This document shows, in pieces, positions 1 to 11,169 of a stretch of 64,000 bases of DNA (within the stretch, counting starts at the first letter, position 1; the number at the start of each line of letters is the position of its first letter). A program made the position numbers and the translations under genes. Source of the stretch: Glandiceps talaboti (taxonomy: Eukaryota; Hemichordata; Enteropneusta; Spengelidae); the NCBI RefSeq assembly GCF_964340395.1, contig NC_135571.1, positions 980,001 to 1,044,000 of the forward strand. Reading direction: 5' to 3'. Below the pieces are notes generated by a model. It did no database searches. It was not told where the DNA came from and saw only the letters and a list, made by a program, of their open reading frames with translations.

Positions 1-787
1 AATATTACCTTACCTCATTTACTTCACAATGTTTCCCTTATTTACAGAGTGAGAGAAACATCTAGACAGACAGACAGACCTAGACAGACAGACAGACAGA
101 CAGGCAGGAAGGCAGGCAGACAGACAGACAGACAGACAGACAGATAAATCAGAGAGAAGTGTATCCACTTACCCGTACTACATGACATCACAACAACGAA
201 GTGTGGCCTCTTCTTCCCTAGAATAATGTACAAATAAGGGATAACTACTATAAGACAAAGTATGGTGAAAATCAAGTGTTGATATGGCTTAATCATCAAT
301 GTATATCAACACAAACAATAAGTACTACTAATAAAAACAATGGCCAAGTGTTGAGGCCAGCGGTCAATTGTTTGTTCAAAATCGACAAACTGCAAAGTGT
401 GTTCAATTATTTAATAGCAGAATAACATCAACAAAAGGCAGTGTATATATACAGCCTGGAACATGACAGTTTAGTACTTTTTGATGCAGGATGGATGGGT
501 TGTAAAGGACAATCTCACAATGTTCCACAAACTCAATAGCAATTTCGAAATTTAAATTTAATAGTTTTAATAAGACCTCCCTGTATTAATTCGCCACATC
601 AAACTTACCTAAAACATAAACTGGAAAGAGTTCAACACAAGTTTATCAAATATCTATGCTTTCAATCATGGATAGATTACTCAAGAGATGTTTATCACGA
701 ACTCTGTCAGGTATTTTGTCTTGCAACACTTGAGACAGGGGGAACATTCCATGACTTACTGTTTCTGTTTCAGATTATAAATTCACT
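1..787. other. Non-coding flank with a GACA microsatellite
   Basis: No exon with convincing coding content and splice signals is visible here. A CAGA/GACA tetranucleotide microsatellite runs from about 64 to 146, with a short GGCA-substituted stretch in the middle. The reading frames across it encode only low-complexity serine, leucine and cysteine strings on the minus strand and are not genes. The remainder is AT-rich unique sequence. Confidence 0.6.
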
Positions 788-903
788 GTATGATACCAAG
801 ACTGTAAGATACGTCGTGACGTTCCGCCCTCACCGACCGGAGGGTTGGCCGATGTGTGAGGGCGCCCCGTCACGGCGTACCTTGCAGACTATATATCATA
901 CCT
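788..903. mobile_element. MITE, palindromic, GAGGGCGC family (copy 1)
   Basis: The two halves form an imperfect inverted repeat of about 50 bases per arm, from GTATGATACC at the left edge to TATATATCATAC at the right. The arms carry CCGCCCTCAC and GTGAGGGCGCCCCG. Related copies lie near 35,430-35,525 and, in part, near 37,840-37,915. The length, the absence of coding capacity and the dispersed relatives fit a non-autonomous DNA transposon. The superfamily cannot be assigned. Confidence 0.6.
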
Positions 904-1100
904 GACGTACTTGCACGTGTCAATATTAACGTCCCATCAATTACATGTAAACTCCCTCGCAGTCAATAGTTTAGACAGCCTTCAGGTCGTATGGATATTG
1001 TAAAATTCTCTTATTCATCTAGGACTGCATAATTTTTTAACACTCTAAGCGATTCCAAGGATATTGATATGTTTAACATTACATAATTATTTTAGTTCGT

Positions 1101-2145
1101 TTATGCAGTACTTTTCCTGGCCCTGTTTTTCTGTGAGTGTAATTGTCTCTGACTTTTATGTGTTTTGTAAATAGCTTCATTATCATTATTATTATTATAT
1201 TTTTTTTCAATAAACCTAGAATTGGGGCAACCTGTTGGTGCATGAGTAAAAAAGAGAACAAAACAGAGAGAAGTTGGAAATCGAAACGAAGTAATATTTC
1301 TGTGGACCTTTCTGTCGTTAGTTGTGCCCTTTTCCTTTAGAGTGTCCACTTGATCCCATACTCCACGGTAACTTTTAGTGAAAATGAAGGACAAGTAATG
1401 ATCTCAAGTGTAGAAGTAAGTCGAGTAAGGTTATTATAATGCAAAAATTCAATATGTACCTCCACATTCATCTTCACCACTGTCATCACCTTCTTTGCTG
1501 TTCTCATCATCACCTGAAGAAACACAAAAATCATAATCTAAGACATTTAGAAATCTCTCCGTCTTAACACACCTTTAAATTTATTACCACTCCTTCACCG
1601 ATAGTCAAGATATACAAGATCCACTACAGCAAGTTGATATTTGTTATGATGAAATGGTATATATTTGTATTTCATTCTTTTCATCGCCAATACGAGACTG
1701 TAATGACGTCATCGGTATGGGCTTATCAGCCTGCCTTTGGGGAAAGGTAGATTAGAGTGCGCCAACAACGGCTGATCTATCAGTCTACGCCAATGCTTTC
1801 TCTATTTATTTCCCTAAGTAATATTTTACAAAGTATTTTATCCGTAGTAGACTGATCATATTTCTAATTTACCGTTCCAAAGTGACAACAATTATTAGAA
1901 ACATATTCTGTCAACTTATTCAGCTAGCATTATCAATTGTAAGTTGTTATTCAATATATTTCTCAATGTCGCATTGCCCTGCTTTCAAATTACTTTATTT
2001 AAAACTAGAGCAGAAAACATGACACTGTGCACTAGGTACTGATGTATTGCTATTACTCTGAATAAATTCAATACTTACCGTTAGATGGCGTTACCAGCAA
2101 AACGGCAAACATGTACATGAACATCAATATAAGGACGAACTTCAT
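1101..2145 (-). CDS. Small secreted peptide precursor, acidic then basic (3 exons, 83 aa)
   Basis: I do not recognise this gene, but it assembles cleanly on the minus strand. Exon 1 is 2145-2079, exon 2 is 1513-1460 and exon 3 is 1231-1101 (TAA at 1103-1101). Both introns have GT/AG ends and are phase 1, and the 252 coding bases keep one frame. Residues 1-22 are a hydrophobic signal peptide (MKFVLILMFMYMFAVL, then VTPSN). Exon 2 encodes a very acidic segment rich in Asp and Glu that ends in Cys-Gly. Exon 3 opens Gly-Cys-Pro, giving a CGGC pair, then has an Asn run (NNNND) made by an AAT microsatellite, then a Lys/Arg/Gln-rich tail ending KNRARKSTA. An acidic propiece plus a cationic C-terminus resembles antimicrobial or neuropeptide precursors, but no dibasic processing pattern is decisive. 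No perfect AATAAA follows the stop closely. The function is inferred only from composition. Confidence 0.55.
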
Positions 2146-3460
2146 CGTAGAAGACGTAGTTAAGGCTTTTGTAATTTGTCAATTACGATCTAGTCAGTAA
2201 TCAGCTTACAGGTAGTGGCAACCCCTATACCTGAAAATATGTTGAATTATGCCGAAATGGTCATTGCGAAGCTAAATAGTGCAGATTCTGAGCTCAGTGA
2301 ACATTCTGAAAATGGACACACTGACCGGTAGAAACAGACCCCAACAGATACATATGTACTCCCGGTTTTAACCGATAAACTAACAGAAATGTTATGCCAT
2401 ATACTCGTTCACTTCCCTCAAATAACAAAAGTCTACTTCATGTACCACGCTGTAATACCAAGTCATATGATGAGTCATGCGTTCAAGTGATCAGCGCCAG
2501 TCTTATGGAACAATATGGAACAAGTAACAGTGGTTGTATGAAAGAGGTGGTGTGTTTGTACTTTTTTTAACTTCATTGAAGTCATGGATCGATCGTGCTC
2601 CTGTCCCATCCATACCGTAAACTCTTCTACCATAGAATTATTAGGTGGAACCTGAGCAGGCATACTTGCATGCACAAACTAAAGTATATGCTTGTTGATT
2701 TACGAGCTCGAGCATATCAAATAGTTTTTCTTACACCGTCTTTAGTACCACTGTTAGCAGGTTAAACTAAGCCTGGCCTTGTACTGTATTTTCTGAGTAG
2801 GGTTACAGTATAATAAATACGTACTTGAAAAACAATCAAAACATTCTCTTATAAAGTGGCGCCATTATAAGATTTATTATCCCAAATCCAACTCATTAGA
2901 AAACAACATGGAATTTGTACCTCTGGTCGTAGACACCGTTGTTTATGTCGTGCTCATCTAGGCTTGGACGAAAAGAGTAGTTTTATGCAAAATATTTCCT
3001 TGATGTACTTACAAATAATCCCCCCCCCCCTTGTAGAAATTCCACATCTATTATAAATTAATTTAGAAATGAGACTTGATTTTCTTTTATTCCTGTGTGG
3101 TTGGTGGGAAAGGCAAGTATAGTGACCAAGATATGATCATTTATATACTTGTATATATTCTGTTCTATTAAATACAGTGTTCACTGCGGTATTCGTCATT
3201 ACTAAATTAGTGCCTAACTCGGCAGAAGCATTGACACACACCACAGACAAGTAAGAAGGCTATACTTGTCTGTGCCCACACATACCATTTACATATACAT
3301 GGTCCTGCGAGGCACCTTTGACCAATTAATAGGGTAATGTGAAGGTGACGCGTTCTCGATCGTGATTAACCCTTTTACCAACGACTGCACTGTTAAAAAA
3401 ATAAAGTCGGGAATTGTGGCACAAACACAATGATGGTGAAATAGTTAAATAGACTGGGTT
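2146..3460. other. Intergenic, no gene seen
   Basis: AT-rich unique sequence with a C10 homopolymer near 3021-3030. It contains the likely promoter region of the minus-strand secreted-peptide gene, immediately above 2145. I see no coding exon, RNA gene or clear repeat. Confidence 0.5.
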
Positions 3461-3469
3461 AGCTTTAAA

Positions 3470-3610
3470 TCTGTAAGACATCGATTAAAGCCTCGCTGCC
3501 TACTGTCTTTTGTTCCTGATTCGCTAAATTCCTTGAGTAGGATTTGAATCACCACTACTCCCCAATCAACCCAATTGTATCATTGAGGTTTTGATGTGAC
3601 AGTGGACAGA
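3470..3610 (+). mobile_element. Diverged tRNA-derived SINE relic
   Basis: The stretch around 3520-3595 (TTCCTTGAGTAGGATTTGAA, then CAATCAACCCAATTGTATCA and TTGAGG) aligns in order with the body of the better preserved SINE at 11,213-11,375 (CAAGATTTGAACC, GTCAACCCAGCTGTATGA, TTGGGGACC). The tRNA-like head is too worn to show boxes A and B. It is an old copy. Confidence 0.45.
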
Positions 3611-3710
3611 TTTCTACAACTTGTCCTTTCCCTTTTTTATTTCTAAATGGTCAATATATTAATGTCATTGGGAAAAGTATTGACCACCACTGTCCACCAG
3701 TCATTCAATT

Positions 3711-4335
3711 CTACAAGTAAAGACCTGATACCACACACGGCAACTTTAACCCCATGAGTCTCGCTGACTAGAAGGTGTGCTTACAAGTAAAGACCTGATA
3801 CCACACACGACAACTTTAACCCTACGAGTCTCGCTGACTAGAAGGTGTGCTTACAAGTAAAGACCTGATACCACACACGACAACTTTAACCCCATGAGTC
3901 TCGCTGACTAGAAGGTGTGCTTACAAGTAAAGACCTGATACCACACACGACAACTTTAACCCTACGAGTCTCGCTGACTAGAAGGTGTGCTTACAAGTAA
4001 AGACCTGATACCACACACGACAACTTTAACCCCATGAGTCTCGCTGACTAGAAGGTGTGCTTACAAGTAAAGACCCGATACCACACAGGACAACTTTAAC
4101 CACACGTGTCTCGCTGACTAGAAGGTGTGCTTACAAAGACCTGATACCACACTGGACAACTTTAACCATACGTGTCTCGCTGACTAGAAGGTGTGCTTAC
4201 AAAGACCTGATACCACACAGGACAACTTTAACCACACGTGTCTCGCTGACTAGAAGGTGTGCTTACAAAGACCTGATACCACACTGGACAACTTTAACCA
4301 TACGTGTCTCGCTGACTAGAATGTGTGCTTACCAG
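3711..4335. repeat. Minisatellite, 70-bp then 66-bp unit, about 9 copies
   Basis: Head-to-tail units run from ACAAGTAAAGACC through CTCGCTGACTAGAAGGTGTG. The first five are 70 bp and alternate between CCCATGAGTC and CCTACGAGTC, giving a 140-bp higher-order unit. The last four are 66 bp (TACAAAGACC) and again alternate (ACAGGAC with CACACGTG, then ACTGGAC with CATACGTG). An open frame runs through it but has only repeat-derived content, so it is not counted as a gene. Confidence 0.85.
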
Positions 4336-5835
4336 CCATTTGAGGAAATTAATGGTCACGTGTTGTGCCATTATGGATCTACGTAAGGCATGATGATACG
4401 TGAACGGCTGGGCCTAGAGCTCACTTTTTTAAAAATAAGACAATGCATGCATTACAAATACTCTTCACCATCATTATTATCATTTCTTGATTAAAGGAAA
4501 CACGTTTACCTTACTACATCACATATCCGTGCCATTGTTAAACAATACTTTGTTTTTTTCACATACATTTCCCTACTTTGAAAATGGTTTGGAAAAAGTG
4601 TACGGGACACTTGCGTGTAGTCTACAATGGTTTGATTTTGATTGCTTTTCAAAAAAGGAATGTTCGAATTTCGATATCTATACCCAAAACACTAACTTCC
4701 AACGTCACATGTAATTTCAAAAGTTGATTTCTTCAACATATATCCATGGTTTGAAATTACGTCAAAAAACGAATTACATCATCTCTGGATGGATTAGGAT
4801 TTCACTTGGACGTCGTTAGTCACTCCCCTACAATCATAGATATAAAGTATGTGCAAAGGGAATGTTAGGTATACAACAGATACAAACAGACTTACCTCTG
4901 TCAGTGAATGTTTCGTACTACAAACTCTCAAATTAGGCTTTGTTTAAAACTGTTCGAACCATTTATAGATACCATTTATGGTCAATTTCTCCTTCACTTC
5001 TCAGCTCCAGATTGGTTAAAACTCCTGCTAATTATTTCTCTAGATTTGATATGCTAATCAGCAGGTGTGACTTTATTACTTTATGGAGCTATAACATATA
5101 GATGGTTTTGTGTCAACCGTGTTGGTTTTTCTGTAGCATTTCTGATGTATGTGGTCAAATTAATCAGTGGTTGTTGTATACGTTATACGGTATGGTATAT
5201 ACCATGATTTATTTAGAGTTACGGAACAACTTATATCGTATAGTAGATACGTAATAAAGAGAATACAAATGAGAACTGGGTGGTCTCAACACCCCCACCC
5301 CAACCCCACCCACCACATCCCACCCCGTCAACAAACATCAACTCAGGGTTTTTCAAAAGTTCTTTCTGTACATAATTTATATTATGACACGTTTATTACC
5401 AAATTAGGCGTTGCGCCAATTCTGACATAATATGTCTAGCTGACTCTCCAGGGTACCCTTTGACTACTTATTAGGCCCACTGTCGCTATGGTAACGGGTT
5501 CTTGCTTACTATCAGTTCTGATCTGGTTACCAAAGGCAGACTGGGTGATCCAATCCAATATCTATGGAATTAACTTTCTTCTTTCTTTTGGAAATAAAAC
5601 TATATATTTTTAAAACTCTAAGTCCTCCTTTTGCTAAATTTGACTACGTATGTTAAAACTCCTTACTAAAAATGTCAACGTGAATTTCGTGAATTGTTAA
5701 AGACAACAAATGCATGCACAATCCGTACGTACAAACGGTATGATATGTAACTACCACCTCCTTACAGTTTTTTTAATGGAAGAGATATATTCCAAATGTA
5801 AACGAACTTTCCATTATTAGTGCGTGTGGTGGACT

Positions 5836-5869
<34 letters not shown>

Positions 5870-6405
5870 GTGTGTGTGTGTGTTCGTATTTAACCACATC
5901 TAACTATATACCCAGTATAAATCATCAATGTTTAAAGTTAATACATGAACGACATTTACAGAGACTGTGTGATAGGTTGTTAAACCTTGCTACCTCTAGA
6001 ATAGCTTCCATTTTGCTTGTGATTTCAGACATTTTATGTCACATCTGGATATTTTACAAAAAGGTAACTAGCATGTATACTGTTTTCGATCAGTTATTCT
6101 TGTAATGACAATTGCCTCAGCTTGTGCCACGAGATAAAATGCGTTGCTTGTTTTCAGTCACTCTCACTCAAGACGTGTGTATTCATCTTGCACTCATTAA
6201 GAATAAAGAGACTGGACGTAAATTCCTGGGGGAAGCGGATCACTAATTTTCACGATGCCCTTCCTAATTTTTTTCATAGATGGTGTAAGATAGAATGTCT
6301 CGAAATAGGAAACTCTTGCGAATCATAAATGAATGCATTGACAATAGCGCCCCCACCGGCATTGTTACAGATTTTCTGTTTAAATTGCTTTCACCCTGAC
6401 CTTAA
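4336..6405. other. Intergenic with a GT microsatellite
   Basis: AT-rich sequence with no supported exon. A (GT)n microsatellite, interrupted once by TTGT, spans about 5838-5884. A C/A-rich low-complexity stretch lies near 5290-5330. The nearest plus-strand gene starts at 6442, so its promoter is expected in the last few hundred bases; there is no clear TATA box. Confidence 0.5.
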
Positions 6406-6441
6406 ATGACCTTAGGAAAGTGCCTTGCGTCGTCGGTAAAC

Positions 6442-9400
6442 ATGGCGGCTGTCAGGGCAGCTAAAGCCTACATTCTGTTCAATTTCTTCGAAAAATGCCC
6501 TCCGTCATCTCCACGTTTTAAAACATTTGTCGAGGAATGGAAATCCTTGGGTTCTGTGGTCATGAAATATTGTGACGATATGATATCAGCGCAGTTGCAC
6601 GAGAATTTAGACCCGGAAGGTCAGTATTATTGAAATTATACGTCATCGATATATCACTGCATGCTGCACCATAGCTTCAATAATTATATTGTTTGTTGGG
6701 ATTTTGACGGTTTTTTTCTTGTTGTTTGTGGGGGTTTTTCCGTTCCGATTTGTAATTAACTGGATCTGGAAGCAAACGCTACAATTCCTGTAACCTTAAC
6801 CCAAATAGACGAGATCGCGATGAAAACATCAGCGAGATCGATGCCCGGGATCGATGTCAGTGTACCTGCATGCGTTGCTACTTTTGTCGATTTTGACGGA
6901 ATCGGGGTACCTGTGAACATTTCTTGGTTCTTGAAGGCTCCGTAAATTAATGTTGGAGTTAAGAAATGTCCCACTTTTTGACAGGTAAAGCGAACTTTAG
7001 TAGAAAAATTCACCCATCGAAAACAAGCACAAAAACAAAACGAAAGTTGAAACTCTCCAAATCACAATAAACGCTATAAATTGGGGTTCTAATGTCTTTT
7101 ATTGACTGCCAGGTAAATACAAAGTGATGAGTTATAGTGAATATATAAATAACACTGGGGTTCTAATGTCTTTTATTGACTGCCAGGTAAATATAAAGTG
7201 ATGAGTTATAGTGAATATATAAATAACAGTGGGGTTCTAATGTCTTTTATTGACTGCCAGGTAAATATAAAGTGATGAGTTATAGTGAATATATAAATAA
7301 CACTGGGGTTCTAATGTCTTTTATTGACTGCCAGGTAAATATAAAGTGATGAGTTACAGTGAATATATAAATAACACCGGGGTTCTAATGTCTTTTATTG
7401 ACTGCCAGGTAAATATAAAGTGATGAGTTATAGTGAATATATAAATAACAATGGGGTTCTAATGTCTTTTATTGACTGCCAGGTAAATATAAAGTGATGA
7501 GTTATAGTGAATATATAAATAACACTGGGGTTCTAATGTCTTTTATTGACTGCCAGGTAAATATGAAGTGATGAGTTATAGTGAATATATAAATAACACC
7601 GGGGTTCTAATGTCTTTTATTGACTGCCAGGTAAATATAAAGTGATGAGTTATAGTGAATATATAAATAACACTGGGGTTCTAATGTCTTTTATTGACTG
7701 CCAGGTAAATATAAAGTGATGAGTTATAGTGAATATATAAATAACACTGGGGTTCTAATGTCTTTTATTGACTGCCAGGTAAATATAAAGTGATGAGTTA
7801 TAGTGAATATATAAATAACACTGGGGTTCTAATGTCTTTTATTGACTGCCAGGTAAATATAAAGTGATGAGTGATAGTGAATATATAAATAACACTGGGG
7901 TTCTAATGTCTTTTATTGACTGCCAGGTAAATATAAAGTGATGAGTTATTGTGAATATATAAATAACACTGGGGTTCTAATGTCTTTTATTGACTGCCAG
8001 GTAAATATAAAGTGATGAGTTACAGTGAATATATAAATAACACTGGGGTTCTAATGTCTTTTATTGACTGCCAGGTAAATATAAAGTGATGAGTTATTGT
8101 GAATATATAAATAACACTGGGGTTCTAATGTCTTTTATTGACTGCCAGGTAAATATAAAGTGATGAGTGATAGTGAATATATAAATAACACTGGGGTTCT
8201 AATGTCTTTTATTGACTGCCAGGTAAATATAAAGTGATGAGTTATTGTGAATATATAAATAACACTGGGGTTCTAATGTCTTTTATTGACTGCCAGGTAA
8301 ATATAAAGTGATGAGTTACAGTGAATATATAAATAACACTGGGGTTCTAATGTTTTTTATTGACTGCCAGGTAAATATAAAGTGATGAGTTATTGTGAAT
8401 ATATAAATAACACTGGGGTTCTAATGTCTTTTATTGACTGCCAGGTAAATATGAAGTGATGAGTTACAGTGAATATACAAGACATGACCATTTTAGTATG
8501 GATGATCCACCTCTATCAACACCACAATGGAATGAGATGATGGTTGGTGCCAGGAGATCTGGTCAGGTATTTCATAAAGGTAAATTCTGTCAAAGTACAT
8601 GACAAGCTGTAGAGTGATCCTATGACTTACCAAAATTGTGATTATGATTTCAAACTGTTCCTGTACTACTTATGGATAATATCAACCACATACCATGTCT
8701 AATTATTGATAATTTAACAATTTTCAGTCAATATATATATTGTGGTTGTCTGATCAAAAAATGATGCTCCAGTTACAACTTCTACAGTTTTAACATGGTG
8801 ACAAATTCAAAACAAAGCTTTCACTCAAGATTTAGCCTTGCCACTATACCACCTACAGATAATATTGACCACTAATTAACAAATACAAAGTAACTGACAA
8901 TATGACAATTGTTGTGTATGTGTATATCTTTAGTTATTTGATTACAAAAATGTCCTAGTTGCAGCTAGTGCGGGTTTAAAATTAAAACACGTTGTTTTTG
9001 TACATGATCATATTTCTTTTATATATGCATAAATATTTTTTTATTTTTGGACATTTTACAGGAGCATTTCGTGAAGTAGAAACATTATTCTATGATGAGC
9101 TTGCACCATCAATACCAGCAAGTGAAGATTCAGTATATTTTGTGTCAACTTATAAGGTGAAAATTAATTTTATTTCACACACATCAACTCCACTACCTCA
9201 TATAGTCAGTAGGAATATATCTGTTTGTTTGTTTGTTTGTTTGTTTGTTTGTTTGTTTGTTTGCATAATGTCGACTTGGGTATAAGTGTGAGTGTGTGCG
9301 AAAATGCTGAAATTGTATGGATGGAGGGGAGAGAAGAATGGATGGATGGATCATTGTGTGTGTGTATATGTATGTATGTGTGTATGTATGTATGTATGTA

Positions 9401-10016
9401 TGTATGTATGTATATGCATGTATGCATGTATGTATGTATGTATGTATGTATGTATGTATATGCATGTATGCATGTATGTATGTATGTATGGATGTATGTA
9501 TGTATGTATGTATGCATTTTTTGTGAGCATAAAATAGATCAAAGTTAGATGCATGCACTGATATATGTTTGTTTGTCCCTTGTTTCCTCCTTTCAACTAG
9601 CCTTATGTATCTTATCATTGTGTGTAAACTATCCACTTTCATGTTTTCAGGCCTCTGATCACATACCACTGAAACCTCTAGAAATTAAATGGCGGGAATG
9701 GACCCATGCTCATTTCATCAACACAAGGGCAGCCAATGAACTTCAGCTTCAGAATTTAGGTCTTTACAAGCGTTTCAGCAGAGTTGGTGCCTTCACATAC
9801 ATAGTAAGAGGAGAATTTCTAAATTTTAAAAAAGATTTGAAAATTGGATGGGATATTGTTAATAAGGTGCGACATTCAAGAGTGCCATGTGGTTTATTGC
9901 TTGATGATGTCTCACTATATAAGATAAAACCAAGGAATATTATCTTGCCAAAAGATGTCGATTCTGTATCGGAAACTCTCCTGTCCACGGATAAAAAATG
10001 GTTGGTTGGAGACTAG
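6442..10016 (+). CDS. Unrecognised conserved-looking protein, 4 exons, 257 aa
   Basis: The exons are 6442-6619, 8445-8579, 9062-9156 and 9651-10016 (stop TAG). All introns are GT/AG, with phases 1, 1 and 0, and the 774 coding bases form one frame. The ATG at 6442 sits in a good animal context (AACATGG). An in-frame ATG at 6406 would add 12 residues. The N-terminus (MAAVRAAKAYILFNFFEK) is helical-looking, and the middle is polar (RHDHFSMDDPP). The long last exon holds the most conserved-looking block, from EIKWREWTHAHFINTRAANE through VGAFTYIVRGEFLNF to SRVPCGLLLDDVSLYKIKP. There is no signal peptide or membrane segment, which suggests a cytosolic or nuclear protein. I cannot name the family. 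Exon 2 begins directly after a 74-bp tandem array that repeats its own splice acceptor, intron 3 carries TTTG and TATG microsatellites, and the 3' region carries a 50/51-bp minisatellite. Confidence 0.8.
7081..8444 (+). repeat. 74-bp minisatellite repeating the exon-2 splice acceptor, 19 acceptors
   Basis: Eighteen exact-length 74-bp steps separate the first acceptor (exon edge at 7113) from the true one (exon edge at 8445), with no indel in 1332 bp. Each unit holds a branch-point-like TTCTAAT, a T-rich stretch, the acceptor TTGACTGCCAG, and then a copy of the exon head (GTAAATATAAAGTGATGAG). That copy decays into AATATATAAATAACA, where the true exon continues AATATACAAGACATGACC. Only the last copy leads into the open exon. 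Variation between units is limited to a few substitutions, such as TTATAG, TTACAG, TTATTG and TGATAG. Confidence 0.95.
9215..9518. repeat. TTTG and TATG microsatellites in intron 3
   Basis: A (GTTT)n run spans about 9221-9263. A (GTAT)n run with TGCA and TGGA interruptions spans about 9357-9516. Both lie in the intron between exons 3 and 4 of the 6.4-10.0 kb gene. All long open frames here on either strand (Met-Tyr-Val-Cys or Thr-Tyr-Ile-His strings) are products of the repeat. Confidence 0.95.
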
Positions 10017-10187
10017 GTCTGAACAGTTTAAATTTGGTTGATATAGGAACTTGACACTTATAGTAACATCATAGTGTTTTCTTTGTTTGATTTATGAAGT
10101 GTGATGCAGTGTTCTCAAGGGATCCTCAGTCTAAGTAAAAAATAATATTGTAAGTTTACTACTATGCTAATTTCTTGCAGCAACTGA

Positions 10188-10792
10188 AATTATAAGGGCT
10201 AGGCTCAGTACCCCTGTAACTTGTTCAGAGAGAACACAGAAATTACAAGAGAGCTCAGTACCCGTGTAACTTGTTCAGAGAGAACACAGAAATTACAAGA
10301 GGGCTCAGTACCCCTGTTACCTTGTTCAGAGAGAACACAGAAATTACAAGAGAGCTCAGTACCCGTGTAACTTGTTCAGAGAGAACACAGAAATTACAAG
10401 AGAGCTCAGTACCCCTGTTACCTTGTTCAGAGAGAACACAGAAATTACAAGAGAGCTCAGTACCCGTGTAACTTGTTCAGAGAGAACACAGAAATTACAA
10501 GAGGGCTCAGTACCCCTATTACCTTGTTCAGAGAGAACACAGAAATTACAAGAGAGCTCAGTACCCCTATTACCTTGTTCAGAGAGAACACAGAAATTAC
10601 AAGAGGGCTCAGTACCCCTGTAACTTGTTCAGAGAGAACATAGAAATTACAAGAGAGCTCAGTACCCCTGTTACCTTGTTCAGAGAGAACACAGAAATTA
10701 CAAGAGAGCTCAGTACCCCTGTTACCTTGTTCAGAGAGAACACAGAAATTACAAGAGAGCTCAGTACCCCTGTAACTTGTTCACAGAGTTAC
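10188..10792. repeat. 50/51-bp minisatellite downstream of the 257-aa gene, about 12 copies
   Basis: Units read GCTCAGTACCCCTG, then TAACTTG or TTACCTTG, then TTCAGAGAGAACACAG and AAATTACAAGAG. The two spellings differ by one base in length and are interspersed. The array begins about 170 bases after the stop codon at 10016, so it probably lies in the 3' untranslated region. A diverged relic of the same unit appears around 10,890-10,945 (ACGAGAGCTTGCAATCTTGC, then TTATTCAGAGAGAACAG). Confidence 0.9.
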
Positions 10793-11169
10793 TAGTTAGA
10801 TAAAAAGGGACTGTTTTCTGTCTGTTTGCTGTTTTGGCATAAAATGGAGTGGTGTGGAGTATAGTTTTAATTTCATTCTTGGGATAGAGCGTAAAATTTA
10901 CGAGAGCTTGCAATCTTGCTACTTTATTCAGAGAGAACAGTCTGCTAAACTTTCCCTTACTAACACTGCTACATTTATATGTATGACACAATTTGATGCT
11001 GAATACTTCCATATCAAATCATCAGTACTTTCATGCCAAGTTTTCATTTTGTTTTGGTTAACCAGGGTATTTTTGTTAAAAAAAGTAATAATTGAGGAAA
11101 ACAATGCATGGTTTCAAAGTACATGTAAATCTATAAATGTCTTAAAAGAGATTGTGTTGTAAGTTGTAC

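Noticed and set aside
4057-4386. 109-codon repetitive frame (RRCAYKDLIPHRTTLTTRVS-like)
   Set aside because: Follows the 66-bp minisatellite exactly and ends with it; no promoter or splice context.
7081-8470. CRISPR-like regular array
   Set aside because: Units are contiguous tandem repeats with no unique spacers, in an animal intron; the same holds for all the other arrays.
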